DNA of 64,000 nt from JBLWXV01 sp048267245. GTDB lineage: Bacteria > Bdellovibrionota > Bacteriovoracia > Bacteriovoracales > Bacteriovoracaceae. A model generated the notes under the pieces. It searched no databases and had not been told where the DNA came from. It saw nothing but the letters and a program-made list of their open reading frames with translations. Numbering within the stretch: position 1 is the stretch's first letter; the number at the start of each line of letters is the position of its first letter. Below are positions 1-6,998 of the stretch, in pieces. The stretch is taken from assembly GCA_048267245.1 (NCBI GenBank), contig JBLWXV010000002.1:1364001-1428000 (forward strand). The letters run 5' to 3'. The translations under genes were made by a program, and so were the position numbers.

Positions 1-657
1 CAATTAAAGGCAAAGTTTCCCAAGATTTTTATTCACGTCGATGCCGTTCAGGGACCTGGGAAAGTAGACTTCCTCGCTGAGCGCCTGGCCAGTGCAGATG
101 CCTTTACCCTTTCGGCCCACAAATTTGGCGCGCTCAAGGGAGTAGGTCTCAGTTTTGTTTCAACCAAGTTGAAATTCACGCCAATTATTCAAGGTGGGGA
201 TCAGCAAAATTCTCTGCGCGCAGGAACGGAAAATCCTGACGGAGTCTTCTCGGTTAAGAGCGCCTTTGAATGGATCCAAACCCAAGATCTCACTAAACTA
301 CAAAATCTAAAAGATAAGCTCGAATCAACGGTCCTTAGCGAATTTGGTAATCAAGTGGTGATCGCAGGTAGAGATGCTCCTGAGCGCTGTGTAAGCACTA
401 CCTACCTTTTAGTTGGTGGAGCTAAAGCAGATATTCTTCTTACTGCCTTTGATCTTGCCGGAATTGATGTCTCGACGGGCTCGGCCTGTAAGTCTGGATC
501 AGTTTTTCCAAGCCGCGTGTTACTAGCCATGGGATATAGTGAAGACGAGGCGAGATCTGCGGTTCGCATTTCACTAGGGCACATGCTAAGTGAGCAAGAG
601 CGCGAAGACCTTGTCGAGCGAGTCTTAACCGTTCTCAAGCGATTTAAGAGGGAGTGA
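1..657 (+). CDS. Cysteine desulfurase (class V aminotransferase), 5' truncated
   Basis: The reading frame is open from base 1, so the N-terminal part lies outside the window. The protein is a PLP-dependent cysteine desulfurase of the NifS/IscS type, which takes sulfur from cysteine as an enzyme persulfide for Fe-S clusters or tRNA thiolation. Visible are the PLP region HVDAVQ, the Schiff-base lysine in SAHKFG (codon at 121-123), the RAGTEN motif, and the catalytic loop GSACKSGS with its cysteine codon at 487-489. The family is normally about 380-400 residues, so about half is present. It abuts the AraC-type gene with overlapping stop and start (TGATG), which suggests co-transcription. No scaffold gene (iscU, sufE) is seen here, so the exact subtype is left open. 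Confidence 0.9.
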   Translation, partial: QLKAKFPKIFIHVDAVQGPGKVDFLAERLASADAFTLSAHKFGALKGVGLSFVSTKLKFTPIIQGGDQQNSLRAGTENPDGVFSVKSAFEWIQTQDLTKLQNLKDKLESTVLSEFGNQVVIAGRDAPERCVSTTYLLVGGAKADILLTAFDLAGIDVSTGSACKSGSVFPSRVLLAMGYSEDEARSAVRISLGHMLSEQEREDLVERVLTVLKRFKRE

Positions 658-1679
658 TGGAGAGTAGTGGGCTTCATACCTCTTCAGGAATCTCACTTAG
701 GTTTTTAAGAAACTTATTTAATGATCGCAATTTTGACTTTGATCAATTTATCAGCTCATTTCATCTCTCAACTGCTGATATAGATGACACGACAAAGCGC
801 TTTGATACTTTTGTGATCTCTTCAATTTGGGAAGAGGCCCGTGAGCTCTTTGGCAGGCCCTTTCTTCATGTTGAACTTGAACTCATGATGCCACCAGGGG
901 CCTTTGGCTCTCTTGAGTACTTCTCTCTCACTGCACCAACTATCGGTCAGGCGATTGCCTCCCACTCAAAGTATGCCGATCTTTGGAATACTCTCTTTAA
1001 AGTTAGCGTTGAGAGACGACCTCATGAAGTGGAAGTGTTCTTTACTTCCAGTGATCCTTTCTATGATTTAGATGATTTGATGCTTGAATTTTCAGTTTGC
1101 GCGATTTTAAGAAGGTTGCGTCCTCAGTGCAAAAAGAAAATGGTGATTAAGTCTCTAAATTTTGCTCATCCGCGCACTTCACGTGAGAGTGACTATGAGC
1201 AGGCCTTTGGCCTAATTCCTCACTTTGAGTGTGAGAGAAGCTCTGTGGTCATTCCCATAGATACTTGGAATACAGGGCTCTATAGCTCTAATGAATCCCT
1301 TCACGCCCATCTTGGAGTCTACCTAGAGGCCCTGAGTAGGCAGTTTCGAGGAACGCACTCGGATATCATAGGTCGCGTGCGCCACTATGTTTTTACCAAT
1401 ATCGGAGAGTGTGAAATCTCTATTGGAGAGGCATCAAAGTTCTTGGGGTTAAGCCCAAGATCGCTTCAGCGCGCCCTCAGAGAAATGGACACTACTTTCT
1501 CTGCTGTCATCGATGAAGTGAAGCAGACGTTTGCGCTTAAATGGGTGAGGGAGGAGAAAATCGATTTTGGAGAGGTTGCTTCAAGGCTCGGCTTTAACGA
1601 TCAAAGTGCTTTTCTTAAAGCCTATCGCAGGTGGACGGGATCGACGCCGGGGGAAGATCGGCGCCGACACTCATCTTAA
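657..1679 (+). CDS. AraC-family transcriptional regulator
   Basis: This is a 340-residue regulator. The C-terminal 90 residues are a two-helix-turn-helix AraC DNA-binding domain: the first HTH lies around ISIGEASKFLGLSPRSLQR, the second around FGEVASRLGFNDQSAFLKAY, followed by the usual RRWTGSTPGE ending. The N-terminal half contains PPGAFGSLEYF and APTIGQAI, resembling the ligand-sensing domain of OruR/ArgR-type AraC regulators that often sense amino acids; that assignment is inferred. I chose the ATG at 657, with GAGGG just upstream, over the overlapping GTG at 654. The start overlaps the cysteine desulfurase stop, so the two are probably translationally coupled. The target genes are unknown. 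Confidence 0.85.
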   Translation: MESSGLHTSSGISLRFLRNLFNDRNFDFDQFISSFHLSTADIDDTTKRFDTFVISSIWEEARELFGRPFLHVELELMMPPGAFGSLEYFSLTAPTIGQAIASHSKYADLWNTLFKVSVERRPHEVEVFFTSSDPFYDLDDLMLEFSVCAILRRLRPQCKKKMVIKSLNFAHPRTSRESDYEQAFGLIPHFECERSSVVIPIDTWNTGLYSSNESLHAHLGVYLEALSRQFRGTHSDIIGRVRHYVFTNIGECEISIGEASKFLGLSPRSLQRALREMDTTFSAVIDEVKQTFALKWVREEKIDFGEVASRLGFNDQSAFLKAYRRWTGSTPGEDRRRHSS

Positions 1680-1691
1680 ATTCTCTGGTTC

Positions 1692-2012
1692 TTAGGTGAA
1701 GGCAAATTTTGTGACTTCACTCATTTCAACTTCATTTGGCTTCATATCGGCTTCATCACCAAGGTAGTATTCCACTGTAGATTCGTAATCTTTGATTACT
1801 GCAGACTTAATACGCTCTTGGTCAATTCCAAGGACTTCACTGAGCTTAGCCAATCCCTTTAGTGGGATACTGCACAATCCTCTTTCTACGTTAGAGATGA
1901 ATTGTCCGTTCTTATAGCCAAGACGGTGTGAGAGCTCAGATTGCGATAGACGCTCAGGGTGAGCAACTCTGTTTTCTTTTACTAGTTTTGCAATGTGATT
2001 GAATGTTCTCAT
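1692..2012 (-). CDS. Small XRE-family (Cro/CI-like HTH) regulator
   Basis: This 106-residue protein has one HTH_XRE domain over residues 1-70. Helices 2 and 3 read SQSELSHRLGYKNGQFISNVE, followed by RGLCSIPLKGLAKLSEVLG, which is characteristic of the family. The C-terminal 35 residues are acidic (YYLGDEADMKPNEVE) and match nothing I recognise. The ATG at 2012 is preceded by an excellent AAGGAAGG ribosome binding site. Two 17-bp dyads of identical form (TTGTC-N7-GACAA) lie upstream at 2080-2096 and 2256-2272, making autoregulation plausible. It converges on the AraC-type gene with only 12 bp between stops. It is not next to a toxin gene, so an antitoxin role is not supported. Confidence 0.85.
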   Translation of the reverse strand: MRTFNHIAKLVKENRVAHPERLSQSELSHRLGYKNGQFISNVERGLCSIPLKGLAKLSEVLGIDQERIKSAVIKDYESTVEYYLGDEADMKPNEVEMSEVTKFAFT

Positions 2013-2079
2013 ATATACCTTCCTTCTTGGGTGGTCAGTTTTCTTACATAGATCTTATCGAAAAACTGGGGGGAGGTAG

Positions 2080-2096
2080 TTGTCATAAGACGACAA
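2080..2096. promoter_or_regulatory. Dyad TTGTC-N7-GACAA, candidate XRE operator (proximal)
   Basis: The 17-bp sequence TTGTCATAAGACGACAA has perfect 5-bp outer arms. It sits 68 bp upstream of the XRE regulator start on the minus strand, in the expected promoter region. Its outer arms and spacing are the same as those of the second dyad at 2256-2272. Recognition by the neighbouring XRE protein is inferred from position and the shared arms. Confidence 0.5.
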
Positions 2097-2250
2097 ATGA
2101 ATGTTCAAAACCGCCAAATAATTTTACTTTTCTAGTTCGGAAATCATTTAGAATGGTCTAAATTAGGCCAAAAAACGGACTTAAGTTATTATAATTAATA
2201 CTCAAGTTAATGGGTTTAGAAGAATCTTAACCGCGATTTTAAATAAAATG

Positions 2251-2409
2251 TCATTTTGTCCTGTAAGGACAATCGGGAATTACGCGTCCGGTTAATTCAC
2301 GCCTCTTAACGAGATTTAGCTCTGAGTTATCATTAGTTTTAATGGACATTACCCACTGAAACAATGAGCTCATAAAAATAACGAATTGCGCTACTGGGTT
2401 ACGTTTCAT
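2251..2409 (-). CDS. Small ORF, 52 residues, unknown
   Basis: An ATG at 2409 (minus strand) with GGAG eight bases upstream opens a 52-codon frame ending in TGA at 2251. The product begins MKRNPVAQFVIFMSSLFQW, with a basic N-terminus and one hydrophobic stretch at about residues 6-23, followed by a charged tail. This would fit a short membrane-associated peptide. It lies 239 bp upstream of the XRE regulator on the same strand, and the distal TTGTC-N7-GACAA dyad falls within its last codons. The good ribosome binding site is the main support. With so short a frame, chance is a real alternative. Confidence 0.35.
   Translation of the reverse strand: MKRNPVAQFVIFMSSLFQWVMSIKTNDNSELNLVKRRELTGRVIPDCPYRTK
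2256..2272. promoter_or_regulatory. Dyad TTGTCCT-GTA-AGGACAA, candidate XRE operator (distal)
   Basis: This is a perfect 7-bp inverted repeat with a 3-bp centre, 17 bp in total. The outer pentamers TTGTC and GACAA match the dyad at 2080-2096 with the same spacing. It is 244 bp upstream of the XRE regulator start and within the 3' end of the 52-codon ORF. The repeated architecture suggests a second binding site; looping between the two sites would be speculation. Confidence 0.45.
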
Positions 2410-2554
2410 TTTGAAGTCTCCATCTAATCCACACTTTCATTTTGTTAAGTCCTATTCTCTGTAAGCTATTGTAAGAAGGCTAATGAGGTTTGCTTTGGCC
2501 CTGGATTAGGATTGTATTTGCGGTAGGTTTGCTATGCGCTAATCACCAAGTACT

Positions 2555-2870
2555 CTTTTGGCCCCGAGTAAACGGGTCAGACTGTCCCTAGGGTCAGGGG
2601 AATAGGCCTATGACGCAACACTGTAAGTGCTTGAGACTTAATGATTTGAAGTGTCTAAAGTTTTGGCACAGGAGTTGCTTTATATATTAGTAACACTGGT
2701 TGGCTCCACATGAAGTGGCCCCGATGATCCTGATTTTCAAGATTATCCCACCTCGCCAACCTCATGCTAGGGCCTGAATAGGCGCTTGTCCCAATTCACT
2801 TCACACACACATTCTTATTCAGATCAAAGCATTCGGGGCCTCTCTCTCCTCTTTGGAGAGATACTTTTAA
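2555..2870 (+). ncRNA. Candidate structured non-coding RNA, family not recognised
   Basis: No plausible long ORF covers this part of the 869-bp space between the XRE and marC genes. The plus strand folds into a closed multi-stem structure. A closing helix pairs 2560-2569 (GGCCCCGAGT) with 2831-2840 (ATTCGGGGCC). A three-way junction is closed by 2698-2704/2755-2761 (GGTTGGC/GCCAACC) and contains hairpins 2706-2718 and 2723-2747. Further stems are 2627-2630/2666-2669 enclosing 2634-2656, 2674-2694, and 2772-2783. Several stems need G-U pairs that exist only on the plus strand. A 7-bp hairpin plus a short T-run follows at 2843-2868. It lacks the hallmark motifs of RNase P RNA, tmRNA, 4.5S and 6S RNA that I know. 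The pairing is by eye; the exact ends and promoter are unknown. Confidence 0.5.
2843..2868 (+). terminator. Terminator-like hairpin after the candidate ncRNA
   Basis: TCTCTCC (2843-2849) pairs with GGAGAGA (2855-2861) around a TCTTT loop and is followed by TACTTTT. The U-tract is short, so the terminator is moderate. In the opposite direction (for marC) no T-run follows the hairpin, favouring plus-strand use. Confidence 0.45.
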
Positions 2871-2881
2871 TTAACCTGTGG

Positions 2882-3547
2882 TTATTGAAAGCTTGCCTTG
2901 AGAATTGGCATAATATCCTTTAATCCACCAAGCACCATTTCGATGGATATGGCCATGAGGATGAGACCCATCACCCGGGTCATGACGTTAAGACCAAGAC
3001 TTCCAAGCTTCTCTCCAATTGCTCTTGAGCGCGAGAGTATTAACCACACAATCACGCCGATAATGAGAACAACTAAAAAGGCACCTGCCCAGTGCAGAGG
3101 AGTGGTGAAACCTCTGGCGTGAATGATTGAGGTCGAGATCACACCCGGGCCTGACAGTAGGGGAATGGCCAGGGGGACTATGCCAATCTCTCTAGATTGA
3201 TCGATGGAGTCGATTTCCTCTTCATTCATTTTAGCATTGGGCTGTCTGGCCTGAATCATACTATGGGCCATAGAGAAGATGAGGATACCGCCACCAATCG
3301 TAAAGGATGCGATGGTAATACCAAAGAAATTGAGAATTCTCTCTCCCAAGATTAAGCTCGCAAAGACCGTGATCATCACTGTAACCGCACTGGTTCTGGC
3401 GATAATTCGAATTCTATCCATGCCCTTGTTTTGGGTGAGTGACAAAAAGATTGGAATCACCCCAATCGGGTTGAGAATAGAGATCATGGTGACGAGGAAT
3501 TTAATCGTTTCATCACCTGCGCTTTGGAGGTGAGCGAGATCAAACAT
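2882..3547 (-). CDS. MarC-family (UPF0056) integral membrane protein
   Basis: This 221-residue protein shows the six-helix pattern of the MarC/UPF0056 family, including the N-terminal motif MISILNPIGVIPIFLSLT. A loop containing IPLLSGPGVISTSI and the C-terminal MGLILMAISIEMVLGGL helix also fit. A cytoplasmic loop around residues 100-120 is hydrophilic. The family has an uncertain role; the original link of E. coli marC to multidrug resistance was not upheld, and some relatives export amino acids. It is inner-membrane. A promoter-like sequence (TAGACA, 18-bp spacer, TAATAC) lies at 3581-3610 on the same strand. The ribosome binding site is weak (AAGG). It appears monocistronic. Confidence 0.85.
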   Translation of the reverse strand: MFDLAHLQSAGDETIKFLVTMISILNPIGVIPIFLSLTQNKGMDRIRIIARTSAVTVMITVFASLILGERILNFFGITIASFTIGGGILIFSMAHSMIQARQPNAKMNEEEIDSIDQSREIGIVPLAIPLLSGPGVISTSIIHARGFTTPLHWAGAFLVVLIIGVIVWLILSRSRAIGEKLGSLGLNVMTRVMGLILMAISIEMVLGGLKDIMPILKASFQ

Positions 3548-3580
3548 CAGAAGGCCTTGGTTTTGGATACACTTACTTCT

Positions 3581-3610
3581 GTATTATTAACGAATTACGA
3601 CTCATGTCTA
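3581..3610 (-). promoter_or_regulatory. Promoter-like sequence for the marC-family gene
   Basis: On the minus strand TAGACA (3605-3610) and TAATAC (3581-3586) are separated by 18 bp, resembling sigma-70 -35 and -10 boxes. Transcription would begin near 3574, giving a leader of about 27 nt. If correct, the hairpin cluster upstream (3661-3839) is not part of the marC leader. Confidence 0.4.
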
Positions 3611-3660
3611 TAAAATATTTACGGTGTCTAGCGCATTGCGCATAGATGAGATATATTGGG

Positions 3661-3769
3661 CCCACAGTTGAGTTTTGTGGGAAGAATTCAACGGTTGTCT
3701 GTCTGTTTGTTGAGATGACCCGTCAGATCCACACAGTCTTGTCTCTCTCGAGATTTGGCGGGTCTTCTC
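3661..3769 (+). repeat. Tandem hairpin-forming inverted repeats
   Basis: Two consecutive inverted repeats lie in the 289-bp space between marC and the next gene. The first pairs CCCACA (3661-3666) with TGTGGG (3676-3681). The second pairs GACCCGTCAGAT (3717-3728) with ATTTGGCGGGTC (3753-3764) and is extended by GAGA/TCTC beyond one mismatch (3712-3769). Its two wobble pairs are G-U only on the plus strand. TTCGATTTTTC follows. They may belong to one plus-strand RNA or to a REP-like unit together with the palindrome at 3785-3839. Confidence 0.5.
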
Positions 3770-3784
3770 TTCGATTTTTCTGTC

Positions 3785-3839
3785 TAGGTGCCAGATGACT
3801 TTTGGGACGCTAGGCGTCCCAAAAGTCATCTGGCACCTA
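3785..3839. repeat. 26-bp perfect palindrome with 3-nt centre (REP-like)
   Basis: TAGGTGCCAGATGACTTTTG (start of the left arm) continues through GGACGC to base 3810. The arm is mirrored exactly from 3814 to 3839 around a TAG centre. The stop codon of the minus-strand gene ending at 3837 lies within the right arm. No U-tract follows in either direction, so a simple intrinsic terminator is unlikely. The shape resembles REP sequences mobilised by RAYT transposases, but no transposase is present in the window. Confidence 0.7.
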
Positions 3840-4526
3840 TTCGAATTTATCCCAATCAATATCTGAATTTAAAGTGACACCCGAGAGCGTTCGCTCTTTT
3901 TCCTTTTTAATGAATGGAAATTCTACCGGGTGAAGTGAGTCGTACTCTTGCTCAAAGGCAATGGTAATGGTCGCAGGGACCGCATCTTTTAAGAAAGTGA
4001 CATAGTAATCGCGAGGCAGATCAATGCCAGTGGCCTCTTTGCGCCACTCTTCATCCTCAACCATCTCATCTAGCCCAGTCGGGGACTCTGTCATAGGGCG
4101 AGTCGAGGTATTCTTCACAATGAGGGCGGCCCTCAGCTTTTCACTAGGAATTTCATTGGTGAGATTCCAAGAGCCAATGTGAAAGAAGTCGAGAAAGAAA
4201 GTGGATCCACCAAATTTTAATTTGCGCGGTAAGAGAAGGTTTTGAATGAAGCGCCTTGTGGATTCATCCTTAGACTTCCGGGCCAATTTGTCGGCGAGGG
4301 CGCTATCTTCAACGCGGATAATGTAGGCACCGGGATTCTTGGTCGATTGGTAGAGTAGATACTGGAATCCAATTGAAAACAGCGTAAATAATTTGTGCTG
4401 TGGCAAGTGGATATGCGGGTGCTCCTCGGAGACCTCAATCATGGTCTTAACCGATTCGTACAGTTCTTGTTTGGAGAGATCACCTCGTTTCAACGTCTGC
4501 GCCTGCTCTAGTGTTTCCAATTTCAA
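3837..4526 (-). CDS. Hypothetical protein, 229 residues
   Basis: I do not recognise this family. The protein has no signal peptide and no convincing membrane segment, so it is probably cytoplasmic. It is mixed alpha/beta in appearance, with a charged N-terminus (LEQAQTLKRGDLSKQELYES), a central basic stretch and a hydrophilic acidic segment near residues 160-175 (GLDEMVEDEEW). It ends WDKFE. The stop codon is embedded in the arm of a 26-bp perfect palindrome. It is divergent from fusA and separated from it by 231 bp. Codon use looks like that of its neighbours, so I regard it as a real gene of unknown role. Confidence 0.7.
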   Translation of the reverse strand: MKLETLEQAQTLKRGDLSKQELYESVKTMIEVSEEHPHIHLPQHKLFTLFSIGFQYLLYQSTKNPGAYIIRVEDSALADKLARKSKDESTRRFIQNLLLPRKLKFGGSTFFLDFFHIGSWNLTNEIPSEKLRAALIVKNTSTRPMTESPTGLDEMVEDEEWRKEATGIDLPRDYYVTFLKDAVPATITIAFEQEYDSLHPVEFPFIKKEKERTLSGVTLNSDIDWDKFE

Positions 4527-4646
4527 GTCTAAGTGACAGAATTACTCCGCGCAGAGCGTGATGTCCAGTGGAAATTACCTTGATTGCGCAACTCTCTGTG
4601 ACTCGTAGCAGGTTCATATTTTCGTGGAGTTGGAACATTTAGTGCA

Positions 4647-4676
4647 TTGACGTGATTGCCCTCCATCCTCTATGAT
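4647..4676 (+). promoter_or_regulatory. Promoter of fusA
   Basis: TTGACG (4647-4652) and TATGAT (4671-4676) are separated by 18 bp, close to sigma-70 consensus. Transcription would start near 4683, leaving a leader of about 75 nt before the fusA start at 4758. The 4527-4757 spacer shows no other clear element. Confidence 0.6.
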
Positions 4677-4757
4677 GCGACTTTGAAAATTGAGATTAAA
4701 TGACAGAAAAAGCAAACTTAAAAGCTTTGGAATAACTTTTCTTTTTGGAGTCTAAAA

Positions 4758-6914
4758 ATGAAATTGATGGCCAAGACCAGAAACATTGGGATCTCTGCCC
4801 ACATTGACTCGGGTAAGACGACCCTCACTGAACGTATTCTTTTCTACTGCGGAACGATTCACAAAATTGAAGACGTTCGCGGTGGTGGCGATGGGGCCAA
4901 GATGGACCACATGGAACTCGAAAGAGAAAAGGGTATTACAATTACTTCTGCCGCGACGACAGTTCACTGGCGCGGGTTTGAAGGTAAGGGAACTACTTTC
5001 GCTGCAGGTATCGATAAAGATACTCGTATTAACATCATCGATACTCCCGGGCACGTTGACTTTACAGTAGAAGTTGAGCGCTCACTTCGCGTTCTCGACG
5101 GTGCGATCCTCGTTCTTTGTTCTGTTGCTGGTGTTCAGTCTCAGTCAATTACAGTTGACCGTCAGATGAAGCGCTACCGCGTTCCTCGTCTTGCGTTCCT
5201 CAACAAGATGGACCGCATGGGTGCCAACCCTTATAAAGGTCGCGACGCCCTTATTGAAAAACTCGGCCACAACGCCGTTCTTATGCAACTTCCAATCGGT
5301 GCTGAAGATGCCTTCAGTGGTGTAGTTGATCTTGTTACTAAGAAAGCTTACTACTTCGATGGCGACAACGGAGAGAAAGTTCGCATTGAAGATTGTCCAG
5401 CTGATCTCGTAGAGAAGATGGAAGATATGCGCGCTGAAATGATCGACAAAGTTGCTGAATTTGACGACGAGATCATGGAGCGCTACCTCGAAGGCGAAGA
5501 GCCAACTGAAGAGGAACTCCACAAGTGTATTAAAACTGGTGTTCAGTCACTTAAACTTACTCCAGTTTACATGGGTTCAGCGTTCAAGAACAAAGGTGTT
5601 CAAACACTTCTTGAGTCAGTTGCTCGCTACCTTCCTTCACCACTTGAGTGTGAAAAACCAACTGTTGTTAACGACGACACTGGTGAAAAAATGTCAATCA
5701 ATCCTTCTAAAGAAGAAGGTCTTATTTGTATGGCGTTTAAAATTACTGACGAGCAATTCGGTCAGCTTACTTACACGCGTATTTACCGCGGTACACTCAA
5801 TAAGGGTGATACTATCTACAATACACGTACTAAGAAGAAAGTTCGTATCGGCCGTATCGTTCGTATGAACTCTAACGACCGTGAAAACATCGACCAAGCA
5901 TGGGCCGGTGACATCATCGCCCTTATCGGCGTTGACTGTGCTTCAGGTGATACGTTTGTTGGTAACGACGACGATCTCAACCTCTCATGTGAAGGGATGC
6001 ACGTTCCAATTCCAGTTATCGAACTTTCGATCACTGTTAAGGATAAGAACGACCAAGCAAAACTTGCTAAAGCTCTTAACCGCTTCATGAAAGAAGACCC
6101 GACTTTCCACGTATTCACTGACGAAGAATCAGGTGAGACACGTATCGCTGGTATGGGTGAGCTTCACCTTGAAATTTATGTTGAGCGTATTAAGCGTGAG
6201 TACGGTGCTGAAGTTATCGTAGGTGCGCCACAAGTTAACTACCGTGAAACTATCCGCGGCGAAGCTAAGTTTGATTACACTCACAAAAAGCAAACTGGTG
6301 GTTCTGGTCAGTTCGGTCAGGTTGTTGGGAAACTCATCCCACTTGCTGATGACAAAAAAGATGCTGAAGACCAAGTCTTTAAATTCAACAACGAAATTAA
6401 AGGTGGTTCAATTCCTGGTGAATTTATCGGCGCTTGTGAGAAAGGTTTCAAAGACGTTATGGATAAGGGTCCTCTTGCGGCTTTCCCAATGATTAACTGT
6501 GAAGTCTTCCTCCAAGACGGTAAGTCGCACGACGTTGACTCTTCTGATATGGCCTTCCGTATTGCTGCTCGCCAAGCGATGAGACAAGCAATTCGCAACG
6601 CTAACCCAGTTCTTCTCGAGCCAATGATGAAAGTTGAAGTGACTACTCCAGACGAGTACCAAGGTTCTGTTATCGGTGACCTTTCTTCACGTCGTGGTCT
6701 CATCCAAGGTTCTGAGACGGATCCAGGTGGCGAAGTTATCATCAACGCTGAAGTTCCACTCTCTGAAATGTTTGGTTACTCTTCTGAACTGCGTTCAATG
6801 TCAGCTGGTAAAGCTACATACACAATGGAATTCAGCCGCTACACAGACTGTCCTTCTAACATCCAAGAGGAAGTTATCAAGGCCCGTAAAGAGAAGCTTG
6901 CTAGCGACGATTAA
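4758..6914 (+). CDS. fusA: Translation elongation factor G
   Basis: EF-G is the GTPase that translocates the ribosome after peptide-bond formation. The 718-residue length and domain order fit. G1 is AHIDSGKT, G2 lies in EREKGITIT, G3 is DTPGH and G4 is NKMD. Domain IV holds the HKKQTGGSGQFG stretch, and the C-terminal domain V carries GDLSSRRG. Switch I reads GGGDGAKMDHME rather than the canonical EVHDGAATMDWM form, and AHIDSGKT replaces AHIDAGKT. Both features resemble the spd/mitochondrial-type EF-G1 found in spirochetes, planctomycetes and some deltaproteobacteria. Start: ATG 4758 with GGAG 7 bases upstream. It stands alone, with its own promoter and terminator, away from tuf and rpsL. Codon choice is visibly biased (GTT, CTT, GGT), as expected for high expression. 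Confidence 0.97.
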   Translation: MKLMAKTRNIGISAHIDSGKTTLTERILFYCGTIHKIEDVRGGGDGAKMDHMELEREKGITITSAATTVHWRGFEGKGTTFAAGIDKDTRINIIDTPGHVDFTVEVERSLRVLDGAILVLCSVAGVQSQSITVDRQMKRYRVPRLAFLNKMDRMGANPYKGRDALIEKLGHNAVLMQLPIGAEDAFSGVVDLVTKKAYYFDGDNGEKVRIEDCPADLVEKMEDMRAEMIDKVAEFDDEIMERYLEGEEPTEEELHKCIKTGVQSLKLTPVYMGSAFKNKGVQTLLESVARYLPSPLECEKPTVVNDDTGEKMSINPSKEEGLICMAFKITDEQFGQLTYTRIYRGTLNKGDTIYNTRTKKKVRIGRIVRMNSNDRENIDQAWAGDIIALIGVDCASGDTFVGNDDDLNLSCEGMHVPIPVIELSITVKDKNDQAKLAKALNRFMKEDPTFHVFTDEESGETRIAGMGELHLEIYVERIKREYGAEVIVGAPQVNYRETIRGEAKFDYTHKKQTGGSGQFGQVVGKLIPLADDKKDAEDQVFKFNNEIKGGSIPGEFIGACEKGFKDVMDKGPLAAFPMINCEVFLQDGKSHDVDSSDMAFRIAARQAMRQAIRNANPVLLEPMMKVEVTTPDEYQGSVIGDLSSRRGLIQGSETDPGGEVIINAEVPLSEMFGYSSELRSMSAGKATYTMEFSRYTDCPSNIQEEVIKARKEKLASDD

Positions 6915-6940
6915 AAAGCAATTCACATTCTTTGTGATGA

Positions 6941-6973
6941 AAGGGGACCCCTACCGGGTCCCCTTTTTATTTT
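6941..6973 (+). terminator. Intrinsic terminator of fusA
   Basis: AAGGGGACCC (6941-6950) pairs perfectly with GGGTCCCCTT (6956-6965) around CTACC and is followed by TTTATTTT. Confidence 0.93.
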
Positions 6974-6998
6974 GGAGCTCTGGGCTTAAAATCAAGTG

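Noticed and set aside
1692..2012. XRE protein as an antitoxin of a toxin-antitoxin pair
   Set aside because: No toxin-like gene (HigB, RelE, HipA type) is adjacent; the nearest small ORF has no toxin motif.
2555..2870. Assignment of the candidate RNA to RNase P RNA, tmRNA, 4.5S or 6S RNA
   Set aside because: I looked for the conserved GAGGAAAGTCC and ACAGAA (RNase P), the tRNA-like T arm and CCA end (tmRNA), GGAAGGAAGCAGCC (SRP), and a single long hairpin with central bubble (6S). None is present.
3608..3859. 83-codon minus-strand ORF spanning the 26-bp palindrome
   Set aside because: It reads through the inverted repeats, overlaps the preceding gene's stop, has no ribosome binding site, and its composition is unlike the neighbours.
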